Shown: one piece after another, positions 18,652-27,635 of the stretch
Numbering within the stretch: position 1 is the stretch's first letter
How the letters are laid out: the number at the start of each line of letters is the position of its first letter
Source of the DNA: Marispirochaeta aestuarii
GTDB taxonomy: Bacteria > Spirochaetota > Spirochaetia > JC444 > Marispirochaetaceae
Direction: 5' to 3'
Assembly (NCBI RefSeq): GCF_002087085.1
Contig: NZ_MWQY01000002.1
Location: 62,001 to 126,000, forward strand
DNA length: 64,000 bases
Position numbers and translations under genes: made by a program
The notes under the pieces: generated by a model
Database searches by the model: none
What the model was told of the DNA's origin: nothing
Seen by the model: only the letters and a program-made list of their open reading frames with translations

Positions 18652-19827
18652 TTACTCTCTGGCAATCTCCAGAATCGCCTTTACGTCTTTCTCCGACAGC
18701 TTAACGTAATTACCCACTCCGCTCCCCCGTTCCTGGAAGGTTTTGGCGGCAATCTCATCGAAACGGTCCGCAGAAACCCCCAGTTCTTTCAGGGTCACCG
18801 GCATACCGATGGACGAAAAGAAGGCCTTGAGCCGCTCGATTCCCTCAAGAGCGGTCCGTTCGGGATTGTCGAAACGCTCGTCCACGTTCCAGACCCGGAC
18901 GGCGAACTGCACAAAGCGGGTAACATCGTGCTTGTAGATATGCTTCATCCAGGCGGGCTGGATTACCGCAAGACCGGCGCCGTGGGCTACATCGTATATA
19001 CCCGAGAGCTCATGCTCGATCTGATGGGATCCGAAATCCCCGATGCGGCCGGTGCTTAAAAGATCGTTATGGGCCACCGTTGAGGCCCACATGATCTCGG
19101 CCCGGGCATCGTAATCCTCCGGATTTTCAATAACCAGAGGCGCATTCTCGATAACCGTCTTCAAGGTGGCCTCGCAGAGCCGGTCGGTAAAGCCGACTTT
19201 CTGCACGTTGGTAAAATAGCGCTCCATAACGTGGGACATAATATCCGCTATGCCGCTGGCTGTCTGGTACGGAGGAAGACTGAAGGTGAGCTCCGGGTTC
19301 ATGATGGCGAATTTCGGGCGAAAGAGCTCATTGTTGCGGCCCCGCTTGTACCATCCATTCTCATTGGTCAGAACACAGCTCTGGGAGGCCTCGCTTCCGG
19401 CTGCGGGGATGGTCAGAATAACTCCCACGGGCATACATGCCTTCGGGTCGGCCTTGCCGATGAAGTAGTCCCAGACATCCTGATCGGGATTCGCCACCCC
19501 CGCGGCGATTCCCTTGGCGGAGTCAATGACGCTGCCTCCTCCCAGGGCCAGAATAAGCCCGATGTCCTTTCTTTTACAGAGCTCTATTCCCTCCCGGACA
19601 AGACCGAGCCTGGGGTTCGGCATAACGCCGCCGAGTTCGCTATACTCGATTCCTTCGGCCTTGAGTGAAGCGACTACCGTATCGAAAAGACCGGATTTCT
19701 TGACCCGGTCGCTTCCGTAATGGATAAGAACTGACTTTGAATATTCGGCGGCTCGTTTTCCCACCTCTTTTTCCGTTCCTTTTCCAAATACTATCTTTGT
19801 AGGACTGGCGAATTCAAAATTATTCAT
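18652..19827 (-). CDS. Iron-containing alcohol dehydrogenase (BDH/YqhD-like)
   Basis: A 391-aa group III alcohol dehydrogenase. The NAD(P)-binding motif GGGSVID lies at 96-102. The metal ligands of the family are seen as Asp195 and His199 (ASGIADIMSHVMERY), His268 (GSHQIEHELSG) and His282 (YDVAHGAGLAV). It probably interconverts aldehydes and alcohols, in context acting downstream of a sugar-acid dehydratase or disposing of a reduced end product. It is the last gene of an operon with the dehydratase and SDR genes, ending at a strong terminator. Confidence 0.92.
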   Translation of the reverse strand: MNNFEFASPTKIVFGKGTEKEVGKRAAEYSKSVLIHYGSDRVKKSGLFDTVVASLKAEGIEYSELGGVMPNPRLGLVREGIELCKRKDIGLILALGGGSVIDSAKGIAAGVANPDQDVWDYFIGKADPKACMPVGVILTIPAAGSEASQSCVLTNENGWYKRGRNNELFRPKFAIMNPELTFSLPPYQTASGIADIMSHVMERYFTNVQKVGFTDRLCEATLKTVIENAPLVIENPEDYDARAEIMWASTVAHNDLLSTGRIGDFGSHQIEHELSGIYDVAHGAGLAVIQPAWMKHIYKHDVTRFVQFAVRVWNVDERFDNPERTALEGIERLKAFFSSIGMPVTLKELGVSADRFDEIAAKTFQERGSGVGNYVKLSEKDVKAILEIARE

Positions 19828-19907
19828 AATATTGTTCTCCGTTGTATGATGTCATAGTAATTATTGCATATAGTACAGGCTGTCGCAAGTATTGCCCTCC
19901 GGCAGGT

Positions 19908-21584
19908 TTACAGGCGCATGTTGATTCCGCCTCCGTACTCAGGGGGATTGGCAAGTTTCGCGTATAGAGTAAGAACCCCATCGCGCACCCGGGGCTCGGG
20001 ACGCTTCCAGGACAAACGCCGTTTTTCCAGTACTTGAGCATCCACCTTTATATCAAGACGCCTCCCGGGTACATCGATACGGATTGTATCGCCATCCTCC
20101 ACTAGGGCGAGGGGGCCCCCCTCCGCTGCCTCGGGAGAAACCTGACAGATATATGGGCCTTTGGCAAATCCGGAGATACGACCATCCGTCACCAGTGCGC
20201 AACTCGACTCCAATCCCAGGGCGTTCAGAAAACCGATAACCTTGAAAACCTCGTTGAAGCCCGGTCCCCCTTTCGGGCCTTCGTAGCGCAGGACAAGTAC
20301 GTCGCCGGCCTTGATTCTGTGGTCGCGCAAAGCCCGGATGGCCTCCTCCTGACTGTGAAACACTCTGGCCGGCCCTTCGTGGCACAGCATATCCCTGGGA
20401 ATAACCGGCGTGCGGACTATAGCAGAGGATGCCAGGTTTCCTCTCAATACGACAAGCCCGTTTTCAGCGGTGGGATTGCTGAGCTCGCGAATTATATCCG
20501 ACGGCCTGAAAACCGCATTATCCAGCAGCTCCTTAAGAGTCTGGCCGCTGACACTTGCCGCATCAGTCTCCAGGTGGCTTTCAATCGATTTCAAGACTGC
20601 CTGAACCCCGCCGGCTGCGTCAAAATCAGACATGGAGTAGGTCCCGGAAGGGGTTACATTGGTAATGCAGGGAACCTGGTCACTGAACTTCTCGATGAGG
20701 TCGAGGTTTATTTCATCCTCCCAGCGTTTTTCGTAGGCCAGAGCCAGCAGATGAGCGATAGCGTTGGTCGATCCCCCCAGGGCATGGAGGGCCTTTATCG
20801 CATTGCGCACAGACTTTTTCGTGATCAGGTCCGAGGAGCGTATATCGTCATTGGTCAGCTGTACTATCCTTCTGCCCGATTCCTTTGCCTGCCATAAACG
20901 GCGGGCTGATACAGCCGGCGCCGTTCCGCCGCCGGGAAGACACAATCCCATGGCCTCAACAAGGCACTGCATGGTATTGGCAGTCCCCAGAATTGCACAG
21001 GACCCGGCGCCGGGGCATGAGGCATTCTCGATGTCTGCCAGTTCTTCTTCGCTGATCCCCGGCTCGCCTATACCGTACAAATAGCATTCTTCATCCAGAT
21101 TGGCGATTGTGACGCTGCCTCCGCAGGAACCGCCGGAGGACATGGGACCGCCGGGAACGAAGATTACGGGAATGTCGAGTCTGGCTGCCGCCAGCAGATG
21201 GGCCGGTACATTTTTGTCGCAGGACGATATAAGAACCAGCGCGTCCAAAAGGCCTATTTTCGTTATCGCCTCGACCTCCGCGGCAATAATGTCCCGGGTA
21301 GGAAGATCATAGCGCATGCCATGTTCCCCGACCGCCATGGGACACTGGGCCGGACTGTTGAATTCGAAGGGCGCACCTCCCGCCTGCCAGACTCCCGCTT
21401 TTACCGCATCAGCCACCGCGCGCAGATGAATATGCCCCGGGCTGGTCTCGCCCCAGGAGTTTGCTATGCCGATTCGGGGACGCTTCAAATCCTCCGAATC
21501 GTAGCCCATCGACTTTAACAGCGAACGGGCCCGGGCATTCTCAGGCCTCTGAATGAATTCCAGGTTCTCTTTGTATCCGCTCAT
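19908..21584 (-). CDS. IlvD/Edd family dehydratase (dihydroxy-acid or sugar-acid dehydratase)
   Basis: A 558-aa iron-sulfur dehydratase. Cluster-ligand cysteines appear in SSCDKNVPA (about Cys122) and in SCPGAGSCAILGTANTM (about Cys190 and Cys196). Other landmarks are GGPMSSGGSCGGSV, ALGGSTNAIAHL, YEGPKGGPGF and VTDGRISGFAKG. Length and motifs fit IlvD, but the locus has no branched-chain amino-acid genes. It sits with an SDR, an Fe-ADH and a TRAP transporter under a GntR-LacI chimeric regulator. An aldonate or uronate-derived dehydratase role is therefore inferred rather than valine/isoleucine synthesis. Confidence 0.88.
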   Translation of the reverse strand: MSGYKENLEFIQRPENARARSLLKSMGYDSEDLKRPRIGIANSWGETSPGHIHLRAVADAVKAGVWQAGGAPFEFNSPAQCPMAVGEHGMRYDLPTRDIIAAEVEAITKIGLLDALVLISSCDKNVPAHLLAAARLDIPVIFVPGGPMSSGGSCGGSVTIANLDEECYLYGIGEPGISEEELADIENASCPGAGSCAILGTANTMQCLVEAMGLCLPGGGTAPAVSARRLWQAKESGRRIVQLTNDDIRSSDLITKKSVRNAIKALHALGGSTNAIAHLLALAYEKRWEDEINLDLIEKFSDQVPCITNVTPSGTYSMSDFDAAGGVQAVLKSIESHLETDAASVSGQTLKELLDNAVFRPSDIIRELSNPTAENGLVVLRGNLASSAIVRTPVIPRDMLCHEGPARVFHSQEEAIRALRDHRIKAGDVLVLRYEGPKGGPGFNEVFKVIGFLNALGLESSCALVTDGRISGFAKGPYICQVSPEAAEGGPLALVEDGDTIRIDVPGRRLDIKVDAQVLEKRRLSWKRPEPRVRDGVLTLYAKLANPPEYGGGINMRL

Positions 21585-21615
21585 GAGTTTTCTTCTCCTA
21601 ATTTATCCAGGTCTT

Positions 21616-22377
21616 CTAGGCGCTGTACACACCACCGTTAATATCCAGGGTCGCCCCGGTAATAAAACCGTCGTACTCACTGGCCAGGAAAGCGACCGCC
21701 CGGGCCACATCCTCGCATACACCTGCCCGCCCCAGGGGAATTCCCCGGATTGTCTCGTTCTTTGACTCTTCCGTCGTGTGGGTGGCATGAAAACGGGACC
21801 CCAGAATCAGTCCCGGCGCCACGGCGTTTACCCGGACTCCGTACTCAGCCAGCTCAACAGAGAGAGACCGGGTAAAAGTCAGTACCGCTCCCTTGGCAGT
21901 CGAATAAACCAGGCTTCCCGTGTGACCGCCCTTGCGTCCCGCCAGGGAAGCGAGATTAACCACTGAGCTGCAGCCTGATTTTTTCAGCAGGGGAAGCGCT
22001 TCGCGGGTAACAAGTATCATGGAATCCAGGTTCACCGACATAACCTTGCGGTAAAAATCCATATCCAGATCTTCAAGGGACCTTCTTCCGACAAGGTCTC
22101 CTGCATTGTTTATGAGAACATCCAGATTCGCCCACTCGTTCCCGATACGGGATACGAGTTTTTTTACATCCCCTTCATTGGACAAATCCGCCTGACAGGT
22201 GAGCGCGATCCCCCCTGCCGTTTGAATCTCCCGGGCCAGGGCTTCCGCCTTTTCTCCGCTGCTGTAATAGTGAATCATAACGGAAGCGCCCCGAGAAGCC
22301 AGTTCCCGGGTAATCGCTTCACCTATACCCGATGCGCCGCCGGTCACCAGTACTTTCTTTTCCTTCAATGAATTCAT
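21616..22377 (-). CDS. Short-chain dehydrogenase/reductase (SDR)
   Basis: A 253-aa classical SDR. The cofactor motif GGASGIG spans 13-19, NNAG lies near 90-93, and the catalytic residues are Ser144, Tyr158 and Lys162 (YSTAK). The C-terminal GATLDINGG is typical. In context it is probably an NAD(P)-dependent polyol, aldose or hydroxy-acid dehydrogenase. It is the first gene of the SDR-dehydratase-ADH operon and is preceded at 22406-22438 by an operator-like element shared with TRAP system 1. Confidence 0.92.
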   Translation of the reverse strand: MNSLKEKKVLVTGGASGIGEAITRELASRGASVMIHYYSSGEKAEALAREIQTAGGIALTCQADLSNEGDVKKLVSRIGNEWANLDVLINNAGDLVGRRSLEDLDMDFYRKVMSVNLDSMILVTREALPLLKKSGCSSVVNLASLAGRKGGHTGSLVYSTAKGAVLTFTRSLSVELAEYGVRVNAVAPGLILGSRFHATHTTEESKNETIRGIPLGRAGVCEDVARAVAFLASEYDGFITGATLDINGGVYSA

Positions 22378-22405
22378 ACGCCCTCCTCATGTTGTCTACC
22401 AGAAA

Positions 22406-22438
22406 CATACAGGTTTATTACAGGTTGATTCACCTGTT
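22406..22438 (-). promoter_or_regulatory. Operator-like element upstream of the SDR operon
   Basis: Read on the plus strand, this site holds CATACAGGT (22406-22414), a second ACAGGT (22420-22425) 11 bp later and ACCTGT (22432-22437) in inverse orientation. It aligns over 33 bp with 23635-23667, with identical CATACAGGT and GGTTGAT blocks. The spacing of about one helical turn between half sites suits a dimeric or tetrameric regulator. It probably binds the GntR-LacI protein encoded next door. Confidence 0.6.
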
Positions 22439-22472
22439 CATATAATGATGCCGGAAATCCCGGATCGAGATG

Positions 22473-23570
22473 TCACCTTGACGGTGAGCCGCTGTTTTCC
22501 GGCGCAGGACCGGTGGAATTCCGTATAAAAATCTTCACAGGCACGACGGTCCTGATCGGCCCGGGAGATCCGTGCTCCAGTGAAGAAAACAGCGTATCGA
22601 CCGCAACCCTGGCAAGGAGCGGAATATCGACCCCAACGCTCGTCAAAGAAGGAGAAAACTGCATACACTGTTCCGTTTCATCAAAACCGACAAAACTTAT
22701 TTCACCGGGAACCTGCAAGCCCCGTTTTTTCGCAGCTTCCATGGCACCCAGGGCCACGCTCGCGTTACAGGCACAGACAGCCGTCGGCAATTCCTGACCT
22801 TCCAGGATTTTAGCCATGGCCTCCATTCCATTTTCAAAATTCCAGGAACTGTGAAAAATCCGGGACTCAACATCTGAATGGATACTGACAAAATCCATAT
22901 AGCTGTCGCGGCAGGTATCAGTTGTATAGTAGCCGTCCATGCCGTTTATAAAGAAAATCCTGCGGTGTCCCAGGGAATACAGATAATCCAGGGCGATTTT
23001 CGCGGTATTTGTGCGGTCCTCAAGGACCATAGGAAAGCGATCATGTACCCTGTTCACCAGAACAAGGGGTTTGTTGGTGGCCTCAGCCTGGTTCAAAGCT
23101 TTTTCCGGAGCCTGACTTACGAATATAAAACCCGCCACACCGCTTTTCATCAGCTGGACAGGAAATTCACCGTTCCTGTCTATGGTCGTATAAAGCAGGT
23201 TGTATCCGCGCCCCCTGATTTCCCGGCCAATGGAGTAAAAGAGATTTGAATGAAAGGGCTCGGTAATGCGGTCAACGGAAAAACTACCCCGGGGAAGAAT
23301 AAATGCCAGGGTATGCGAATTATCTTCGGATATGTCCGCTTTAATCCTTGGAAGGACTACCGTCCCTTTTCCTGGCTTCTTGAGTATCAGGCCATCCCGC
23401 AGGAGCAGATTCAAGGCTTTACGGACAGTCAAACGATCCACACCGAAGCGCTCACCTAAAATTCTTTCAGATGGAAGATACTTTTCTTCCTGGGTATCTT
23501 CCTTCTTGATCTGCTCAAGGAGGGCTTCATACACTTGAATGTATTTGCTCCGTTCCTTTTGAAATTGCAT
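22473..23570 (-). CDS. GntR-type/LacI-type chimeric transcriptional regulator
   Basis: A 365-aa regulator with an N-terminal GntR winged helix (about 8-75: YIQVYEALLEQIKK, LPSERILGERFGVDRLTVRKAL, GKGTVV) and a C-terminal LacI-like periplasmic-binding domain (about 90-355), the AraR-type layout. The ATG at 23570 is preferred over the upstream frame because AGGGG lies before it and MQFQKERSKYIQVY is a normal N-terminus. It is divergent from TRAP system 1 and upstream of the SDR-dehydratase-ADH operon, both of which carry matching operator-like sites. The effector is probably a sugar or sugar acid (inferred). Confidence 0.9.
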   Translation of the reverse strand: MQFQKERSKYIQVYEALLEQIKKEDTQEEKYLPSERILGERFGVDRLTVRKALNLLLRDGLILKKPGKGTVVLPRIKADISEDNSHTLAFILPRGSFSVDRITEPFHSNLFYSIGREIRGRGYNLLYTTIDRNGEFPVQLMKSGVAGFIFVSQAPEKALNQAEATNKPLVLVNRVHDRFPMVLEDRTNTAKIALDYLYSLGHRRIFFINGMDGYYTTDTCRDSYMDFVSIHSDVESRIFHSSWNFENGMEAMAKILEGQELPTAVCACNASVALGAMEAAKKRGLQVPGEISFVGFDETEQCMQFSPSLTSVGVDIPLLARVAVDTLFSSLEHGSPGPIRTVVPVKIFIRNSTGPAPENSGSPSR

Positions 23571-23600
23571 ATGAACATCCCCTACCGCATCAAAAAAACA

Positions 23601-23629
23601 TTGCGCCCCCGGCATATACATGCTATGAT
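23601..23629 (+). promoter_or_regulatory. Candidate promoter of TRAP operon 1
   Basis: TTGCGC (23601-23606), 17 nt, TATGAT (23624-23629). The predicted start is near 23636, at the left edge of the operator-like element, so repressor binding there would block promoter clearance. Confidence 0.5.
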
Positions 23630-23634
23630 TGGTG

Positions 23635-23667
23635 CATACAGGTAGTATACTGGTTGATGCACTGTTT
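23635..23667 (+). promoter_or_regulatory. Operator-like element upstream of TRAP operon 1
   Basis: CATACAGGT (23635-23643), then TATACTGGTTGAT (23646-23658) and CAC. It aligns with the site at 22406-22438. The outer GTGCAT/ATGCAC pair (23633-23638 and 23657-23662) also forms an inverted repeat. It lies just downstream of the predicted -10 box of the dctP gene. Confidence 0.6.
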
Positions 23668-23682
23668 TACTTTACCAGCAAT

Positions 23683-23697
23683 TTGCGTTTAACGCAA
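23683..23697. repeat. Perfect inverted repeat in the dctP leader
   Basis: TTGCGTT (23683-23689) and AACGCAA (23691-23697) flank a single T. It lies about 11 nt before the AGGAGG of dctP and could be a second operator or a small hairpin affecting translation. Confidence 0.5.
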
Positions 23698-23717
23698 TAA
23701 ATTTTTAGGAGGTATCT

Positions 23718-24731
23718 ATGAAGAAGACGATGTTGGCTCTTCTGGTATCCTTTCTGGTGATCGCCGTTTTCGGGATGACTACGGTATTCGCCGAGGGCGC
23801 CAAAGAGGACGGTTCCGGACAGCAATACGTTATCAAGATGGCAACACCCAGTAACCCGGAGGATTCGTGTGTAAAGGCTTTTTTCCACTTCAAGGAACTG
23901 GTGGAAGAGAACAGCGATGGACGCATCCAAGTCCAGGTCCTCCATTCAGGCCAGCTAGGCGGTCATCGCGACTACATTGAAGGACTGCAGATGGGCAGTA
24001 TCCAGATGGCGGAAATCAACACCTCAGTACTCTCTGCCATCGATGACCAGTTCATGATCTTTGACCTGCCCTACATTGCCAAAAGCGTGGAACACGAAAT
24101 CCGTGTCATCGAAGGCGGAGTCGGCGAAAGACTCTCCAAGGCCCTTGAAGATAAAACGGGCATCAAGATCGTCGGCTGGATGGTTCGTACCCCCCGCAGC
24201 GTTTATAATTCCAAGCGCCCCATTCGTACCGCGGATGATTTTAACGGGATTAAAATCCGGGTTATGGAAAGCCCCGTCATGATGAAAACAATGGAGCTAC
24301 TCGGAGCGAAACCGGTACCCCTGGCTGCAACTGAACGCTACATGGCCCTTCAAACCGGAGTCGTGGATGCGGCGGAGAACAGTCCTCCTCTGATCATTAC
24401 CGAGAAAGAGTACGAGGTAACGGATTATCTCTCCCTCACGGAGCACTTCGTGACTCCAAATATCATCGCCATCGACGGAAAGTTTCTCAATAAACTTCCC
24501 CAGGATCTGCAGAAGGTTGTTCTGGATGCAGGCAAGGCCGCCGGCAAATATGCCATACAGCAGGACCAGGACCAGCTGGCCGGGGCAATCGATACCCTGA
24601 AGGGACTGGGAATGGAAGTGAACGCGATACCCGATAAAACCAGCTTTATCAACAAGGTTAAACCCTTGTACGCCGAATACCAGGACCGGATTGGAAAAGA
24701 TCTTATCGACGTCTTTGTAAATTCGAATTAA
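23718..24731 (+). CDS. dctP: TRAP transporter substrate-binding protein DctP (system 1)
   Basis: A 337-aa DctP-family protein that captures organic acids outside the membrane. The signal peptide MKKTMLALLVSFLVIAVFGMTTVFA precedes EGAKEDG. The conserved carboxylate-binding arginine is Arg181 in GIKIRVMESPVMMKTMELLGA, with Arg160 in VRTPRS and the ENSPPLI loop downstream. The neighbouring dehydratase, SDR, ADH and AKR genes suggest a sugar acid as ligand. AGGAGG precedes the ATG, and a strong hairpin separates it from dctQ. Confidence 0.93.
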   Translation: MKKTMLALLVSFLVIAVFGMTTVFAEGAKEDGSGQQYVIKMATPSNPEDSCVKAFFHFKELVEENSDGRIQVQVLHSGQLGGHRDYIEGLQMGSIQMAEINTSVLSAIDDQFMIFDLPYIAKSVEHEIRVIEGGVGERLSKALEDKTGIKIVGWMVRTPRSVYNSKRPIRTADDFNGIKIRVMESPVMMKTMELLGAKPVPLAATERYMALQTGVVDAAENSPPLIITEKEYEVTDYLSLTEHFVTPNIIAIDGKFLNKLPQDLQKVVLDAGKAAGKYAIQQDQDQLAGAIDTLKGLGMEVNAIPDKTSFINKVKPLYAEYQDRIGKDLIDVFVNSN

Positions 24732-24756
24732 AATACTGTTTATAGTGCAACAAATG

Positions 24757-24785
24757 TCGGCCTGTCCCGTAATGAGACAGGCCGA
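24757..24785 (+). terminator. Intercistronic hairpin between dctP and dctQ (system 1)
   Basis: A perfect 10-bp stem pairs TCGGCCTGTC (24757-24766) with GACAGGCCGA (24776-24785) around a 9-nt loop, followed by TTATTTAAGG. The T-tract is short, so it may act as a partial terminator or as a 3' stabiliser that raises the DctP:DctQM ratio. Hairpins at the same place occur in TRAP systems 2 and 3. Confidence 0.65.
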
Positions 24786-24804
24786 TTATTTAAGGGGGAA
24801 AGTC

Positions 24805-25275
24805 ATGGATAAACTAATTGAAATCCTTTTTGACAGGCTGTTAACTCTTGTCCTGAAGATAGTAGGCATTGTACTGGTCTTAACGGTACTGTTGCAGATC
24901 TATTCCAGAATAGGAATGACCGCCCCCTACTCCTGGACTGAGGAGCTTTCCCGGTTCAGCTTTATCTGGTTCTGCTTCCTGGGCAGTTGTTACACCCTGC
25001 ACAAGGATCTTCACCTGGGTATAGACTATTATTACGACAAAATGCCTCTCAAGGTGCAGAAAGCAGTCAGCGTCATTATTTCTTTATTGATACTGATCTT
25101 CGGTTTAATGCTTTTTGTGTACGGTCTGAAGATGATGCAGATCACCAGTTTCCAGAAGTCACCCATCCTCAGACTCAATATGTCGAATATGTATGCTGTA
25201 CTGCCCACCACCGGGTTTTTCTTTACAATTCACAGCATTCATAAACTCATCAGACACTTCAAGACTGCAAAATAG
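24805..25275 (+). CDS. dctQ: TRAP transporter small permease DctQ (system 1)
   Basis: A 156-aa four-helix membrane protein. I choose the ATG at 24805 because GGGGGAA lies directly upstream; the frame upstream passes through the intercistronic hairpin. The family landmarks TAPYSWTEELSRFSFIWFCFLGS and GLKMMQITSFQKSPILRLNMSNMYAVLPTTG are present. It forms the membrane complex with DctM. Confidence 0.9.
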   Translation: MDKLIEILFDRLLTLVLKIVGIVLVLTVLLQIYSRIGMTAPYSWTEELSRFSFIWFCFLGSCYTLHKDLHLGIDYYYDKMPLKVQKAVSVIISLLILIFGLMLFVYGLKMMQITSFQKSPILRLNMSNMYAVLPTTGFFFTIHSIHKLIRHFKTAK

Positions 25276-25287
25276 AGGGGATACGAG

Positions 25288-26568
25288 ATGGTCGGCCTGA
25301 TAGTTTTCGTCATTCTTATCGGACTAATGCTCATAAATGTGCCCATTGCCATTGGAACCGCCCTGGCCACCCTGGGGGGAATTATCGCCGTCGGCGACCT
25401 CCCGGTAATGGTGCTGGTACAGCGCATGTTTGTGGGCATCGATACGTTCACCCTTATTGCCGTACCCCTTTTTATCCTGACCGGACGCATGATGGCCCTG
25501 GGAGGGATTACCACCGATCTTATCAACCTTTCCAGGGTGCTCGTAGGTTTTATGCGCGGAGGACTGGCATACATAAATATTGTATCGAGCATGTTCTTTG
25601 CAGGAATCACCGGCTCCGCAGCCTCGGACACCTCTTCTGTTGGCGCAATTCTTATTCCCGCCATGGTCGAAAAAGGGTATGAAAAAGACTTTTCCGTGGC
25701 TGTTACAGCCACCTCTTCCACCATCGGTGTGATGATTCCACCAAGCATCCCCATGGTCATATACGGGGTCGCTTCCGGCTCTTCGATAGGGCGATTGTTC
25801 CTCGGCGGATTCGTACCCGGGGTTATGGTGGGACTGTTTTTAATGGCGGTTACATTTGTGCTGGCCCGAAAGCGAAACTACCCGGTGGAAGTACGGGTCC
25901 CCTTATCCACAGCTATAATCACGGTAATAAAAGGGATACCCGCCTTAATGACCATCCTGATAATAATCGTCGGAATAGTCAGCGGCGTGTTTACCCCAAC
26001 GGAAGCAGCCGGGATTGCAGCATTTTACTCGTTTTTACTTGGTACCCTTTACTATAAAGAGCTTAAACTGAAACATATACCCGACATAATCGTGGAAGTC
26101 GCTACTACCACCGGTATGGTAGCCCTGATGATAGCAACAGCCAGCGCTCTGGGCTGGCTCTTTGCAAACCAGGGGATTCCCCAGATGATCGGAAACGCTC
26201 TTCTGAGCATAACCACAAATCCAGTAATAATCATGCTGCTGGTAAACCTGCTTCTGCTCTTTGTCGGTACATGGCTGGATCTCAGTCCCGCCGTGATAAT
26301 TTTTACCCCGATTTTGTTACCGATAGTACAACAGATCGGAATTGATCCGGTACATTTCGGCGTAATCATGGTCGTGAACCTTGCAATCGGGCTTTTCACG
26401 CCGCCAGTGGGAGTATGTCTTTTTGTCTCCTGCGGTATTGCAGGGATTTCCATTGCCAAAACCGTGCGCGCATTTATTCCGTTCTTTGTTTCAATGGTAC
26501 TGGTACTGATTCTGATTACATACATACCGCAGCTGGTTATGTTTTTACCGAATCTATTAATGCCCTGA
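25288..26568 (+). CDS. dctM: TRAP transporter large permease DctM (system 1)
   Basis: A 426-aa protein with about 12 TM helices that carries out sodium-driven transport. Conserved DctM strings include VPLFILTGRMMALGGIT, FAGITGSAASDTSSVG, TIGVMIPPSIPMVIYG, VFTPTEAAGIAAFYS and NLAIGLFTPPVGVCLFV. GAGGGG lies before the ATG, 12 nt after dctQ. The AKR gene follows after 13 nt, so the operon is probably dctPQM-AKR. Confidence 0.94.
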   Translation: MVGLIVFVILIGLMLINVPIAIGTALATLGGIIAVGDLPVMVLVQRMFVGIDTFTLIAVPLFILTGRMMALGGITTDLINLSRVLVGFMRGGLAYINIVSSMFFAGITGSAASDTSSVGAILIPAMVEKGYEKDFSVAVTATSSTIGVMIPPSIPMVIYGVASGSSIGRLFLGGFVPGVMVGLFLMAVTFVLARKRNYPVEVRVPLSTAIITVIKGIPALMTILIIIVGIVSGVFTPTEAAGIAAFYSFLLGTLYYKELKLKHIPDIIVEVATTTGMVALMIATASALGWLFANQGIPQMIGNALLSITTNPVIIMLLVNLLLLFVGTWLDLSPAVIIFTPILLPIVQQIGIDPVHFGVIMVVNLAIGLFTPPVGVCLFVSCGIAGISIAKTVRAFIPFFVSMVLVLILITYIPQLVMFLPNLLMP

Positions 26569-26581
26569 GAAAGGAGCCCCT

Positions 26582-27616
26582 ATGAGAAAAATCCGCTTCG
26601 GCAAAACCGAACTTATGGTCAGCGAACTCGCCTTCGGAGGCATCCCGATACAGCGCCATCCCCGGGAGCAGGCGATTGAGGAAATCCGAAAGGTGCTCGA
26701 CATGGGTGTCAATTTTATCGATACCGCCCACGGCTATACCGACAGCGAGGAGAAGATCGGAGAGGCCATAAAAGCCTACCCCAGGGAATCCCTCGTTATT
26801 GCCTCCAAATCCCCGGCCATGGATGGCGACGGATTTCGCGAACACCTGGAGCTGAGTCTCAAACGGCTGGGCGTGGAATACATCGATATATACCAGCATC
26901 ATAATGTAAGCAGCCCGAAAAAGATGGCTACCGTACTCGGACCTGACGGTGCCTGGAAGGCCATGCAGAAGGCCATGGACGAGGGGCTTGTACGCCACCC
27001 TGCCTTCAGCGCCCACAGCCTGGAGACAGCGAAGGAGATGATGCTTACCCGGAATTACGAGGCAACCCAGATCCCCTTCAATTTTGTAGACAATGCTGCT
27101 GAAAAGGAGCTGATCCCCCTGGCCCGGGAGCTGGATATGGGCTTTATCTGCATGAAACCTCTGGGGGGAGGGCTTATAGATAATGCGCGGCTCTGCTTTC
27201 GCTACCTGCGGCAGTATCCTGGCATAGTTCCTGATCCGGGAATAGAACACGCCTCTGAGATGGAGGAGATCATCTCCATCTATTCCGACGAATCTCCCCT
27301 TACGGACAATGAGAAGTCGGATATAGAACGGATCCGCGAAGAACTGGGAGCCAGCTGGTGTCACCGCTGCGAATACTGCCAGCCTTGTCCCGAGGGGATA
27401 AGCATAAGTACGGTCCTGACAGCCCGGAGTATGACACGCAGGATGCCCCGGGAAAAAGCCCTCTCAATGCTCAAGGGTCCCATGAAGCAGGCGGAAAGCT
27501 GCAGCGAGTGCGGGACCTGCGAGGAACGCTGCCCCTACGATCTGCCCATACGGGAACTGCTCAAAACACGGCGGAGACAATTCAGCGATTTCGTGGAAAC
27601 CGGCATCTGGACGTAA
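26582..27616 (+). CDS. Aldo/keto reductase with C-terminal 4Fe-4S domain
   Basis: A 344-aa fusion. The TIM-barrel AKR part has FIDTAHGYTDSEEKIGEA (Asp and Tyr of the catalytic tetrad near 47 and 52), a lysine in VIASKSP and a QHHNV strand. A C-terminal ferredoxin-like part has WCHRCEYCQPCP (about 259-270) and SCSECGTCEERCPYD (about 304-318). Such FeS-AKRs are common in anaerobes, but their substrates are mostly unknown. It is the last gene of TRAP operon 1 and probably reduces or oxidises the imported compound. A weak inverted repeat follows the stop (27616-27636). Confidence 0.9.
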   Translation: MRKIRFGKTELMVSELAFGGIPIQRHPREQAIEEIRKVLDMGVNFIDTAHGYTDSEEKIGEAIKAYPRESLVIASKSPAMDGDGFREHLELSLKRLGVEYIDIYQHHNVSSPKKMATVLGPDGAWKAMQKAMDEGLVRHPAFSAHSLETAKEMMLTRNYEATQIPFNFVDNAAEKELIPLARELDMGFICMKPLGGGLIDNARLCFRYLRQYPGIVPDPGIEHASEMEEIISIYSDESPLTDNEKSDIERIREELGASWCHRCEYCQPCPEGISISTVLTARSMTRRMPREKALSMLKGPMKQAESCSECGTCEERCPYDLPIRELLKTRRRQFSDFVETGIWT

Positions 27617-27635
27617 CAGCCAGCCTGTTCGGCTG

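Noticed and set aside
19908-21584. Calling the dehydratase IlvD of branched-chain amino-acid synthesis
   Set aside because: The motifs allow it, but the operon and regulator context points to sugar-acid catabolism, and no other ilv or leu gene is present.
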